Of a stretch of DNA of 64,000 nt, positions 11,311 through 22,146 are shown one piece after another. This DNA is from Clitopilus passeckerianus (taxonomy: Eukaryota; Basidiomycota; Agaricomycetes; Agaricales; Entolomataceae). A program made the translations under genes and the position numbers. A model generated the notes under the pieces. It had not been told where the DNA came from, did no database searches, and was given only the letters and a program-made list of their open reading frames with translations. Each line of letters begins with the position of its first letter. Positions within the stretch are counted from its first letter, which is position 1. Where the stretch lies: contig CALYLX010000159.1 in assembly GCA_944990035.1 (NCBI GenBank), forward strand, positions 434,001-498,000. The letters are read 5' to 3'.

Positions 11311-11498
11311 TTAGGGGGTTTCAAAGTTGAAAAGTTTGGTTCCATTATTCACCATTCCCGACCCTTTTTCGGTCTGAAACTGAGAATGGTGAAAAGTATA
11401 CATGCCAAACTCTCTGTTTAAAGCAAGGGACGAATAAGGGAGGTAGCGGAATACCCATTAATGAGACGAAACTTTTCAACTTTGAAAGACCCTATTAT
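11311..11498. mobile_element. MITE-like element with imperfect terminal inverted repeats
   Basis: The left end TTAGGGGGTTTCAAAGTTG (11311 on) and the right end near 11476-11498 are inverted copies. They share an uninterrupted 19-base core TTTCAAAGTTGAAAAGTTT, and weaker complementarity extends to about 45 bases. The element is about 185 bp and non-coding. It contains an inner palindrome, CACCATTC at 11350-11357 against GAATGGTG at 11384-11391. TTA flanks both ends, consistent with a 3-bp target duplication of the PIF/Harbinger type. It lies exactly at the left border of tandem unit 2. Confidence 0.7.
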
Positions 11499-12705
11499 CC
11501 GCATCCTGTACATCTGTTCCTATCTTCTAACCGCCAGTATCGGAAAACGACCCACACAGTTCAAAGGCCGACAGCTCTATGGACACACCCGCAATAGACG
11601 CCTGGATGTATATTAAATTGCTATGCGTGTAATTATTCCCGGCCTGTCAGGACCGGTACTCGGGCTATCCACAGCAGTAGGATACCATCGATCTCTTATT
11701 AAAGAGGACCTTTTCTTTATCTTCCTTGTTTTTCATCACACCATTCCCACCTATCCTCTCAGCCTATCGATATGACCGATCAACAGGAGGGCTTTGGCAC
11801 TACCCGAGATGGTCAGGAGCCTCGAGGCAACAACGAACGACGTAAGATTACCTCCAATCCTACCTTTGATCTTTCAGGAATGAAATCAATACACTCTAGC
11901 CAATGCTAATCAGTTTACCGATGCTCGTAATGTCACTACTGAAGGCTCCCAGCTGACTACAGCTGGAAGGGACGTAAACTTTGCCACCTACCAAACTAAT
12001 GTAGCTTCCTCGCAAAATGAAGATGGTATTTCGAATGCTAAATCTCGATATCACGAGCTCATCCTAACGCCAGGCAATGGGGAAGTTCGTGGCAGCTCAA
12101 CGACTGCGAGCGCAACCGCTCAGCATACCCCTCCGGTTCCACAGGGAACGCAGGCATACAATCCTCCAAGATCAGACCGTTCGCGGACAAGCACTTGGAA
12201 CCTTCAGGGCTCAGGAAGCGGTGTCTATATCAGTGAGACTAACAGTATCGTTCGTGAGTATCGGGCAAATTTCCCAAGAGTTCCCCTTCTTAACCATAGT
12301 CAATTTCAGGGGTGGGAGGAGCCGTGAAAAAGAAAGTGGTCTCTAGCGGCGTCGTGAATATAACGACTATCGACTCGTCCTTTAGTCAGTCAAATTCGTG
12401 CATGAATTAGCCTGGCTTAGCCTAACATTCTTCTAAGCCGCGGGGGGAACCTATACGCAGACTATCAAAGGGAGCGAGGTTAATGTAACAGAGGAGAGAG
12501 TAGACATCGGTGCGCTTCTGTGCTAGATCCCAGTCAACTGAATTTTGGTTGTTGAATCATTTCCAGACGCAGAAGAAGTTGTCCGGTCAGTTGATAGTGG
12601 AGCCTGACTGTGACCGCTCGCTCGCCAATCGAAAGTAGTAGAATTATTTCATGATCATGTCCGAGTCTATATAAGCAATACCCGTTCAAACTCTGGATGT
12701 CCTAT
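11493..12705 (+). repeat. Tandem segmental duplication, unit 2
   Basis: Homologous to unit 1 from TATTAT/CATCCTGTACA (11493-11512) through the promoter, all six exons and the 3' flank. The 3' flank ends with a block (GGATGTCCTATCTT, about 12695-12708) that also occurs at 13679-13692, just before the stop codon of the DHTKD1-type gene. Exact borders are approximate. Confidence 0.75.
11772..12607 (+). CDS. Small unrecognised protein, tandem copy 2
   Basis: Paralogue of the preceding unit. Exons 11772-11841, 11900-12025, 12074-12253, 12310-12384, 12438-12509 and 12567-12607 join in phase to 187 aa. Exon lengths are 70, 126, 180, 75, 72 and 41, against 70, 126, 195, 75, 72 and 44 in copy 1, with identical intron phases. 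The N-terminus MTDQQEGFGTT and the exon 2 block are kept at the same residue numbers: N-V-T-T-E-G-S-Q-L then TTAGRDVNFATY, residues 34-54. Exon 3 is the most diverged, as expected for a disordered linker, and ends GSGVYISETNSIV. Exon 4 keeps SSGVVNITTIDSSF and exon 5 YTQTIKGSEVNVTEERVDI. Length changes that preserve frame, and divergence concentrated in the linker, indicate a protein under selection. No signal peptide or membrane segment. Confidence 0.75.
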
Positions 12706-12868
12706 CTTATCGTCCTCGTGTACAAATAGCTATGCATGTAATCATGGCATGGTAGCATGGGTACAGCAGTACACTATCGATTCCTTATTAAAGAGGACCC
12801 TGTTCAATTGTCTTCCCTTCTCCCTTACCCACCATTCCCATTCCCATCTATCCTCTCGACCTATCGAT

Positions 12869-13607
12869 ATGATCAACCACTGGCAACAGGAGGGCTTTGG
12901 TGCTATCTTTGCCGGTCAGGAGCCTTGGGTAACAACGGGAGCGCCGTTTGCCTTTGATCCTTCAGAAATTAAATCAGTACCCTTTAGCCAATGTCCACAC
13001 GTTTAGTGAAACCAGAACTATCACAACTACCACCACCACCACTGTCAAACGCCCCTTTGTAATATCAGCTGGAGGGAACATACTAGAGGAGGTAATCCCA
13101 CTTCGTCTCATAACCAACAAGGTATTTAAAATGTTATTATAATCGTGGAATCTCAAGCTCAACTTGATATCGGGCAACGAAGAATCCTCAGAATCCCGAA
13201 AGAATAACGGCTTCCATTCCAATGGATGTATCATGAGTGAGCATCGCGCACTGCGATTTTGATTCTTCCTTCGCAATTTCTCCTTGCTTAACCGTAGTCG
13301 GTTGCAGAGGCGGGAGGAAGTCTGATAACTACCATTATCTCCGACGGTGTCGTGAATATATCGGCTATCCACTCGTCCTTCTGTCAGTCAAATTCGTGCA
13401 TTGATGAGCTTGGCTTGACCTAATATTACCTTAAGCCGTGGGGAAAACCTATACGCAAACTATCCGGGGGCAAGAGGTTAATATAACACAGGAGAGAGTA
13501 GCGATCGGTGTGGTTCTGTGCTAGTAGATCCCAGCTAACTGAATTCGGTTGCTGAATCATTTGCAGATGCAGAAGATGTTGTCCACTTCGTTGATACTGA
13601 AGCCTGA
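12869..13607 (+). pseudogene. Small unrecognised protein, tandem copy 3, diverged and probably decayed
   Basis: The start (MINHWQQEGFG) and the last exons align with copies 1 and 2. Exon 4 (from 13308) gives IISDGVVNISAIHSSF, exon 5 gives TYTQTIRGQEVNITQERVAI, and the end DAEDVVHFVD then stop 13605-13607 is in phase. The 5' half is damaged. Exon 1 has one extra base relative to the other copies and the donor has become GTTTGC. In exon 2 the AGRDVN block has changed to SAGGNI behind a run of Thr codons. Most of exon 3 is missing. A changed start or alternative splicing could still give a product, so decay is likely but not certain. Confidence 0.6.
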
Positions 13608-13691
13608 CCGCTCGCTGGCCAACCGAAAGTGGCAGATTTGTTTCATGATTATCTCTAAATACTACACGCACAAATTATGAATGTCCTATCT

Positions 13692-16600
13692 TCACAGTCC
13701 TGCGAATGCTCCTTCTATCACTGCCTTCTGCTGAGCGGCGTATAGCTTCCCTACACCCGGTGCCGGGAGTGCGCTCTCCTTCCTCCCAACATACCTCAGA
13801 TTCTTCTGCACTCCCAGCCGCTGAATCACATCACTGAACCGGCTGGAAACGTGTGTCCAGGCACCCTGGTTCCTGGGTTCTTCTTGAAGCCAGACCAATT
13901 CAACGTCCTGACCACTACCGTACTTGTTCTTCAACAAAGCCTCAACTTCGTGGAAGGGGAAGGGGGATAGCTCCTCGATTCTAACAAACGCAACGGCATC
14001 CACCAGTCCACGAGCCTCGCGTTCCTTGATGAGGTCGTAATATAATTTGCCGCTGAGGAAGATGACACGTTTGACTTTTGATGTATCTGAGACGGGATCG
14101 TCGAGCACTGGCTGGAATCGGGTGCCTTCAGAGAGCTCGGCAATGGAGGATCCGGCGGCCTGAAGAAGCTCCAATGAGCGCAGAACCATTTGCGAGAAGG
14201 AGTAATAACATACCGACAGACGCAGAAGACCTTTAGGCCCAGCAACGATCAATGGTTTCCTGAAGTTCCGTTTCATCTGGCGCCTCAGAAGATGGAAATA
14301 TTGAGCGGGTGTTGTTGGATAGACAATATGCATGTTGATGTTAGCAGGTTTGCCATCGGGAGGGGTATAAGGGTCGTTGGAAAGCTTTGAAGACGGCATT
14401 AGTTCATCTAGGAGCTGCGATGAAGATCGTTTGGCGACAAACCTGAAGGAAACGCTCAATACGCGACGATGAATGTTCTGGGCCGGCACCATCAAGACCA
14501 TGAGGAAGAAGCATAACCAGTCCACTCTGCCTAAGCCATTTGGCTGCAAACGATGTCAGTAGTTGAATTGTACAAAGCATATAAACTTGACGTACTTTCC
14601 GAAGAGCATATATACGTATCAATGATGATCTGAGCTCCGTTGAAGAAGTCTCCAAACTGTCCAGCAAAGTCAGATCCTGACGCAAGACGCAGACCAATGA
14701 AAACCAACCTGAGCTTCCCAGATAGGGAGTATGTTCGGACTCTCCCAGCTAACGCCATATTCGAACTGCATACAATCAACTGTCATCAGCAACAAGCTTC
14801 AAATTTGAGGAAATAACATTCCGACACACCCCGAGGACTGCGAATTCACTCAAGGAACTATTTGCCAGCTCAAGCTTTCCTCGGGCACCAAGCTCATCGT
14901 TCAGAGGAACGACAACACCTTCGGTTTTCTGATTGACGAGCATAGCGTGACGTTGGCTAAATGTTCCCCGTCCGACATCTTGTCCAGATATACGAACATC
15001 GACCCCTTCCGTCATGAGTGAGCCGAAGGCCAAAGCCTGTGTAATGAATATCACTATCATCACTTGTTGTCGAAGGTATTAAGACTAACCTCCGCAGTCG
15101 CCCAATCAATGCCAGCACCCGACTCGATAGCCTTCAGACGATTCTTGACGTGACGGTGGAGCTTGTTGTGGATTTCCTGCAAAACATTCAATCATTTCTC
15201 GGCCGTGCCTCGGGTGGCCGCTCAACTCACGAATCCCTCCGGAACCTTGACGCTAGCTTTCCCAATAACTTTCAAGACATCCTCATTGACACCAGTCTCA
15301 GGATTGAATACCGGTGCTTTAGAACCCTCGGAACCAGCTGGCCAGACCATGCCTTTCCATTGTCCTTGAAGCATCACATCTTCCGATTGCGGGGGCATGT
15401 ACGTCCCGCTAGTGACCTTGCCTAGCTCAGCTTCGAGGTGGGATTTGTATTCGGAACGGACGGCAGTAATCTCTTCTTCGGTAAGGACTCCTTCCATCTG
15501 GAAAGATGATTAGCATCGGATAGGGTCAGGAGGATGGTTCACAACTGACCTTCAGTTTCTCCTCATAGAGCTGAGGGACGGAGCGCCTCGCTGCGATATG
15601 TTCGTACATCAGAGGTTGAGTGATTCCCGGAAGATCGAGCTCGTTGTGACCCCTGCACCGAGTGTATTAGCGGAAGAAAGCCTTCAAGACTAAAGAAGCT
15701 AACGTACCATCGACGATAAACCAGAAGATCGACAATAATATCCTGAAGAGGAACTATCAGCAACGAGTTGTGCCCAAACCAATGTCGAATTACCTTTCGG
15801 AAATATTTACGGTATCGGAACGCAATATCCATAGCACGAACGACATCTGCAGATCAGGGGGTGAGTTGTCTGCTGCATGTAGCCCAACTTGCAAATGAAA
15901 GGCACCTTCGGGATGATCCCCATTGACATGCAAAACAGGAGCGTTAATCATCTTGCCAATATCCGAACAGTACAACGACGAGCGTGCCCCTGAAGCAGGG
16001 GTGGTGTATCCGATACTATTAGAACGGTGAGGACTCCCGTCCGTGCAATGAACGATGTTTGAACGCAACGTACTTGTTGCTAGATAGTTTAGAGTAAGCA
16101 TACGTGGAAACCATCGAAAGAGCGAGGAAAGACATACTCAACTACAACATGAACTGTTCCTCCACTAGTATAATGCGGCAAGTTGCCTGCAGGAAAGCAC
16201 AACACAGTAAGCGCCTGAACTAGTGTATTAGGTGAAAATTAAAAACACGCACTTAATCCAAGACCTTCCATGACCACGCCTTGGCCACTGAAACTTGCGT
16301 CACCGTGCAACTGCACGCACATAACTCTGTCGCCAAGTTCACAGTTATTGTTGGGATCAGTCTGGAGCGTCTTGAGGAGGGACCATTGTTTAGCGCGGGT
16401 CTTGCCGAGGGCGACGGGGTTGACTGCCTCAAGGTGCGAGGGGTTCGGTAGTAGCGAAACCTTCATAGGATCGGCTGAAGGATAGCGAAGAGTTGGTGAA
16501 GAGACTAGAAGCGACTATGCATGAGTTTCATCATGGACTCGAGTACATATATTGACGTACCAAGGTGGCTGAGCACATCACCCTCGGCGCCTAACTCTTC

Positions 16601-17699
16601 TGGAATCTCGAAACCTCCCTTGATCTTGTTGAAGAGGGTTGCAGGAGAGTATTTGAGGAGATCTGTCAAAAGGTTGAGACGTCCACGGTGTGGCATTCCT
16701 GTGGGTCCTGGTGTTAGCCAACAATGACGTGAAGAAGCACATATACAACACGTACCCATGACAATGTGTTGGATCCCGGCTAATGAATAGTTATAAGCAT
16801 AATCTATAACTGATTGTGAAAGGCATCCTACCGTGCGCCGCGGACGAGAAAAGAGAATCAAGGGCTGGTAACATGGACTCTCCACCTTCAAGGCCGTACT
16901 AGAGAGTCGTATATTAGTTGCCTGACTAAGTGATGGATGTATGCGCAACATACTCTCTTCAGATTGGGAAACTTCAGCTGCAGGAAGTTATCAAGCACCT
17001 CGCTTCTTGCAAGAAGTCTATGTATGCGCTTCTTCATCTCCTGATCCACAATGGTGATCGGTCTGTCTCCTGCGGAAGGTAGACTTTGGGACTCTAGCAA
17101 GTGAGAGAACCAGAGACGTTCGGTCTTCGACGGGGAGTGCATATACTACGTGGTTTGCGTCAGTGAGTTCACAAATTAAGGACGATGATTAACTAACCTC
17201 ATACGCGATATTCCCGACATATACGGCTCTCAGGTGCTGCTCGATTTCTTTGAGCGTCCACCTATCTTCGTCACCTTTGTTTCCCTTGGTGATAGGATGC
17301 CTCCAGAGGATTCCATTGAGGTCGAACTTCTTGTCGTCCTCGGTTAGGCCATAACGCTTGGGGTTCAAGGCAGCGACTTCTTCACGGTGAATGATGTCCA
17401 AAGGGTCAATACGCGCTGCTCGGTGCCCGTGGGTACGCATAGAGTCGACATATCGCAGCAGGGGGGCATTGATATGGCGATTCTCAAGCTGTGCTTCAGT
17501 ATCTGTCCAAAACGAAGCCCATCAGGGATGCCAAACTGAAAGCCGTTGACAAGAACTCACATTCTGGGAAGATGTACTTCTTTCTCTTGCGGAATCCAAA
17601 GGACTCATCGTGGTAGCCTCGTACATATAGACCATAGATGCCAGTGGTCCGTGCTCGGGCCAGCAAACCTGGCGCCCTCAAAGTCAATGCTTTCGGCAT
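13692..17699 (-). CDS. 2-oxoacid dehydrogenase E1, DHTKD1 type (2-oxoadipate dehydrogenase), mitochondrial
   Basis: Thiamine-diphosphate E1 that decarboxylates a 2-oxoacid and passes the acyl group to E2. The DHTKD1 branch acts on 2-oxoadipate in lysine and tryptophan breakdown. Many short introns. The start [20 protein letters not shown] is Arg/Leu-rich like a mitochondrial presequence. In order come [57 protein letters not shown], the ThDP/metal region [85 protein letters not shown], and a C-terminal [20 protein letters not shown] ending EGAFAGL. The GIYGLY segment near the start and the absence of an OGDH-like E2-binding N-terminus favour DHTKD1 over OGDH; this call is less sure than E1. 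It is convergent with the small-protein array, about 85 bp apart. Confidence 0.88.
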
Positions 17700-19099
17700 C
17701 CTCCTAAGCCTGTATGAGGTTCAATGCCAATCTTGACGCGTTAAATAGCAGCAACGATGGGGAGGTGATATGAGTGTTCGAGGTCAAGTCTTTGGCCTCA
17801 AGATAAGGTAGACCGGAGTGAGGTCCAGTACCCCAGTTCTTATAGACTGGACGCGTCGGGCGGAGCATGCAGCGGAGGAGGTACATTTAGCGCACTTGGC
17901 CCCGTCTAGCCGAGCTATTCCCTTTTATGGAAGATCGTCACGACCCCATTTCCGTCTCAATTCCTCGTCCATGTTTTGTCGGGCAAAGACCACCACATTT
18001 ACTTCGCAAAACCCAGGTGCAGACTCTGGAAACGCGGTCAGAAGAGAACAGGAACGCTGAGCAGACGAGGTACCTTGCATCTGCAAACCTCAACTGGTAT
18101 TTTCGTCTTGCAGATCTCCATCTTGATCTTAAAATCTAAGCAGTACCACTGACTGCTCCAACCTCTCAATCAGTCAACACATCTGTAGTCGTTGTTGACA
18201 ATACAGCTGGCGTCAAATGTGAGGAAGCCTCGCAATGCAAACTTTCAGCATGAACAGGAGTACTCAACGAACAACCCTGAGAGCAAATTCCCAGAATAGC
18301 ACTGCCATCAATGATAACGGACTTCCCCGGTGAACTGTACAGCTCCAAATGGCTATCATCCCGCTCTCTGTGGTTCAGGCTGAACCCCACCATAGCAGGC
18401 TCAAAGCTGCGATGTTCGCCACGTACAGGAAAACCCTGAGAATCTTCTTAGGACTTTCTTCTCTTGCGAACGGGCTAAGGTCTGAGGATTCTAATTCTCC
18501 TCGATTGGTTCTAGACGGGCCCACTGCTAACGCAGTGTCACGACGGACCAGAAACTCGCCTTGATTTTCGTGTATGCCCTAAGATTCTGTGTTTATGCAC
18601 AGAGGAGGGCTTGTTGAATCGAGACTTGAAATCGTCGCGGGAATTGGGCGTGCAGTCATATACCTTCCTCTCGGAAATTGTGTATGATTGCTTTGTCCTT
18701 CAGTTCACTTCGCAGCTCGTTCAGTATCCAGCCGCGCCACGCGGTTGGATGACGAAACTCGATTCAGACTACTCTTTGTCTGCTGTGGCAATTTTTTCTT
18801 GCTATTTTGGCGTTCTCGCCATCGATAAAAGGACTTTGTAGGTCTATGTATCGTTATCATTGACACCTTGTACTATTAACTACCAATCATTAACATGCCT
18901 CCGGTATCCTCGCTCAACTTCATACACGTTGTTACTTTGTATTGAACAACTTCAGAACGCAGTTTCTACGCTCCGCTGTTGTAGAACAGACCGAAACCAC
19001 CGCCATCATGCTGAGCAAGTGACGGTGAAAGCGTGTGAAGATAGGACTGTCTACTACCTTGAACTTCATCTACGTGTCTTTCGACATCGTTGGATTGTC
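17700..19099. other. Divergent intergenic region (DHTKD1-type gene / F-box array)
   Basis: This stretch holds the promoters of the two divergent genes. The open frames are all under 85 codons, and none has recognisable content. The long frame of the F-box gene opens upstream at 18860, but that segment lacks F-box similarity and a good start context. Confidence 0.45.
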
Positions 19100-20497
19100 A
19101 TGTCAAGTCCTTGTCTCCCGCAAGAGGTAGATGATCTAATCATCGAAGCACTCGCCTTCGACCACTCTGCGCTCTTAAAGCTCTGCCTCATCTCGAAGGC
19201 ATGGTACCGACGCGCACGTGCCATCTCATCCGAAACCTTTCCTGTACGCATCTCAGCAGTCTCGCAGAAAGCGGAGCACAATACAGATATACTTTTGGAG
19301 CTCCTACAATCTCCTCACTCCGCACTCGCGGAATGTATTCATGGAATACAAATTGAAGGGCTCCTACATGGATTCCGTGACGATCCTTATTCCCCACCGA
19401 AAGTTCCGGATGATGAATACAACCTCCTCAGCGCATACATATCACGCATTTCGAAACATTTGACTTCTCTACGCAGCATAACTCTGTCATCTTTGCGTTG
19501 GGACGAGATCAGTCCCCTCGCCAGGCAATCACTGTCCAATCTCTCGACCGTGCAGCACGTAGAGATGTATCAAATCGTGGCATCAGACTACAATGTCGTT
19601 TATGATGCGGTCTTTGGTACCATACAGTCAATGGATCTTAGAAGTCTCAGGGTTTTAGGCATTGACGTGCCAGATCCCGCGGGCCGTGTGCCACCTCTTC
19701 CCATGAAGTACCTTGCCGTTCTCCGAAGGCTACCTTCGCTGACCCTGGACACTGGAGATAGCATGGAATTCAAACACCCCCTACTACTCGAGACCATCCT
19801 CAGAGTTCCATCTCACCTTCACACACTCGATATCCGGATACACAAGGGAGACCATCTGGAATTGGTGAATCAGGTCCTTAGGCACATCGCTGGAGCGTTA
19901 AGGGTCTTGAAATTAGGGGGATACCATCTAGCTTACGTCTATGATGGACTTCTAACCCCAGAGTACGGGGCATTACCTCTTTCCGTTTCCCAAAACATCA
20001 GCCTCCAGCGACTTCATCTCCCCGGTTTTACATTGGAACCTTTGATTGTGGATCAGCCAAGCCATTTTCCTGCCTATATTTCCCAACTCATCGATTCGAT
20101 ACAGTCCCCCTGCTTCAAAGAAATTGTCTTCCATATGTTCGCATTTAAAGATACCTTAGAAACATTCCAGGACCTTAGCTCTCTTGCTACGGGAGTAGCC
20201 AGGCCTTTCCTGAGCCTAGATACCATGCTAGCCGATCGCAAGGCGAGCATTCCCTCTTTCCGAATTTCATTCACGAAATCTTCTGTTTCAAGGCGTTTTG
20301 ATCCCGAACCTGACGCCATGAGGACGATTGCCATACATGCGGCTCATTGGTTCCCAAATCTTTACGCGAACAGCCAATTTGCGATATCGATAGACGGGCA
20401 AGCCATTTGGTTACCGCAACCGCCGGCATTGAATGCGGGTGAGCCGATTCGGGATGATCTACGTGGGGCTAAGGTCCCGGCGGATCGGATCGATTAG
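19100..20497 (+). CDS. F-box domain protein, array A copy 1
   Basis: Predicted SCF ubiquitin-ligase substrate receptor or a lineage-specific F-box paralogue. Single exon, 465 aa from MSSPCLPQEV at 19100. The frame is open further upstream, but the paralogues start at the equivalent Met just before the F-box. Residues 5-45 form the F-box (LPQEVDDLIIEALAFDHSAL, then LCLISKAWYRRAR). About 400 residues of leucine-rich, irregular repeats follow, with segments such as LTSLRSITLSSLRWDEISP and LRVLKLGGYHLAYVYDGL. The C-terminus has a W-F-P-N-L-Y-A-N-S-Q-F-A-I-S-I-D signature shared with copy 2. The target is unknown. Introns are absent, unlike most neighbours. Confidence 0.8.
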   Translation: MSSPCLPQEVDDLIIEALAFDHSALLKLCLISKAWYRRARAISSETFPVRISAVSQKAEHNTDILLELLQSPHSALAECIHGIQIEGLLHGFRDDPYSPPKVPDDEYNLLSAYISRISKHLTSLRSITLSSLRWDEISPLARQSLSNLSTVQHVEMYQIVASDYNVVYDAVFGTIQSMDLRSLRVLGIDVPDPAGRVPPLPMKYLAVLRRLPSLTLDTGDSMEFKHPLLLETILRVPSHLHTLDIRIHKGDHLELVNQVLRHIAGALRVLKLGGYHLAYVYDGLLTPEYGALPLSVSQNISLQRLHLPGFTLEPLIVDQPSHFPAYISQLIDSIQSPCFKEIVFHMFAFKDTLETFQDLSSLATGVARPFLSLDTMLADRKASIPSFRISFTKSSVSRRFDPEPDAMRTIAIHAAHWFPNLYANSQFAISIDGQAIWLPQPPALNAGEPIRDDLRGAKVPADRID

Positions 20498-20793
20498 ACA
20501 ACAGAAAGAACTTGAAGGACATTCCGAATGAAAAGGCTTTGGTATGGAAAAGAGTTTTTTCCTGTTTCTGTGTACTCTTCGTACTAGCGTAGATCATAGA
20601 TATGACGTTGCCTCGAGATGTAACTCCTTGTATGATGGCTCAGAGTCAGACTCGGGCACGGCCATAAAACGGTACTCAGGGGAGGGCGTAAGCTGACGCG
20701 GTGCCTCATGGACCAAAATGAAAGCAGGGTCGAAATAACGCTTTCTAGGACCCTCATATACACCTCCCGCCAAAATTTTCAGAAAAGAGCAGA

Positions 20794-22146
20794 ATGGCGG
20801 ACCCCATGATACCTCAGGAGATCCAAGAACTGATAGTGGATGCTCTCTACTTCGATAGGCCAGCACTTGCGACTTTCAGTCTCGTATCGAAGACATTGCA
20901 TCGACGTGCCCGCAACCTATTCTTCGACAGGTTCACCGCCTGTATGTCGGTGGCTAGTCGAGAAGGGGAACGCAACACGCGGCAATTTGTGCAGCTTGTA
21001 CAATCCCCTCACTCGACTCTCGCAGGATTTATCCGCAGTCTTCGAATAGAAGGCCCCGAACGAACGAGAATCTATCTAGTAGTTCGAGATCGCAGAGACC
21101 TCCCTAAGATGTACGACATCCTCGCGGACTCTCTGTCAACTATCGCACATTTGCTGACATGCGTACGCAAGTTAACACTATCAAGCCTCAGCTGGAACCA
21201 ACTCTCTCCGGAAGGTAGATCATCCATATCGTCCTTCTCAACCGTACGGGATTTACGGTGGGACCAAGTCACGGTGCCTAATCAAGCCGTCGGTCACCAC
21301 GTTTTCTTCAGCGGCGTTCAGTCCACCGGGCTTGAAAGCCTCAGCGTCATTGGGGTCAAAACACGCGATTCAATCAATACATTCCACCCTCTTCCCGCAC
21401 AATACTACGATTCGTTTTCCGGGCTCTCATCTTTGGAGGTTGACTTAGGTCCTTCCCTCGGCCAATTAGTCGTGCACCCCCTCTTTGTGGCCCTAACCGA
21501 GGTCCCACTGGCATGCCGACTTCATACCCTTCACATCCATTTATTCTCCGAAAAACAATTTGACGCCATCAACCGCGTTCTCGGTCATCTAGCCGGCCGA
21601 TTGCGAGTGCTAGGCTTGGGGGGCCATCATTTGCAACAAGTCTTCCGGGGATTTGAAGCCCCATCATATTCAGCTCTACCGATATCTGTCGGCGGGCTTG
21701 CGAAGCTTCAAGAACTTCATATCTCGGGTTTCGAGATCGACTTACAGGGAACCTGGAGAACCATGCCTGTCCTTCCTCCCTACTTTCTGGCCCTTTTCGA
21801 CTCGATACAGTCCAGACACTTTGCTGAAGTCATTTTCCATGTCTACATTGATCGAGACGCCATGGAAGATAATGGTGATATTTTTGAATTCTCCAGGGCC
21901 CTCTCAAATCTGTTCCCGACTTTGACCGCTACGTTAAGGGCGCGAAAATCGGCCATCCCCATCTTTCGACTTTCTTTCGAATCTCCCCTCTTTTTCCGCT
22001 GGAGCGGAGAGCAGAGGCGCTACGTTGCGCACCGTATAGCATGTGCGTTCCCCGATCTGTACGTCAATCGACAAATTGCTATCTCAATTGATGAAGAACC
22101 GGTGGATTTGCCGGAACCACCCAACTGTACGGTACACCAGGACTAA
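20794..22146 (+). CDS. F-box domain protein, array A copy 2
   Basis: Single-exon paralogue, 450 aa, about 300 bp downstream of copy 1. The F-box is at the N-terminus (IPQEIQELIVDALYFDRPAL, then FSLVSKTLHRRAR). Conserved landmarks in the same order as copy 1 are QSPHSTLAGFIRSLRIEG, LTCVRKLTLSSLSWNQLSP, LRVLGLGGHHLQQVFRGFEA, the FDSIQSRHFAEVIFHVY block and a closing FPDLYVNRQIAISID. The frame is uninterrupted, so it is probably functional. It most likely arose by tandem duplication. Confidence 0.8.
   Translation: MADPMIPQEIQELIVDALYFDRPALATFSLVSKTLHRRARNLFFDRFTACMSVASREGERNTRQFVQLVQSPHSTLAGFIRSLRIEGPERTRIYLVVRDRRDLPKMYDILADSLSTIAHLLTCVRKLTLSSLSWNQLSPEGRSSISSFSTVRDLRWDQVTVPNQAVGHHVFFSGVQSTGLESLSVIGVKTRDSINTFHPLPAQYYDSFSGLSSLEVDLGPSLGQLVVHPLFVALTEVPLACRLHTLHIHLFSEKQFDAINRVLGHLAGRLRVLGLGGHHLQQVFRGFEAPSYSALPISVGGLAKLQELHISGFEIDLQGTWRTMPVLPPYFLALFDSIQSRHFAEVIFHVYIDRDAMEDNGDIFEFSRALSNLFPTLTATLRARKSAIPIFRLSFESPLFFRWSGEQRRYVAHRIACAFPDLYVNRQIAISIDEEPVDLPEPPNCTVHQD

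Noticed and set aside
18860..19099. N-terminal extension of the first F-box gene (80 extra codons in frame)
   Set aside because: Paralogues begin just before the F-box and the extension has no F-box-family similarity, so the start was set at 19100.
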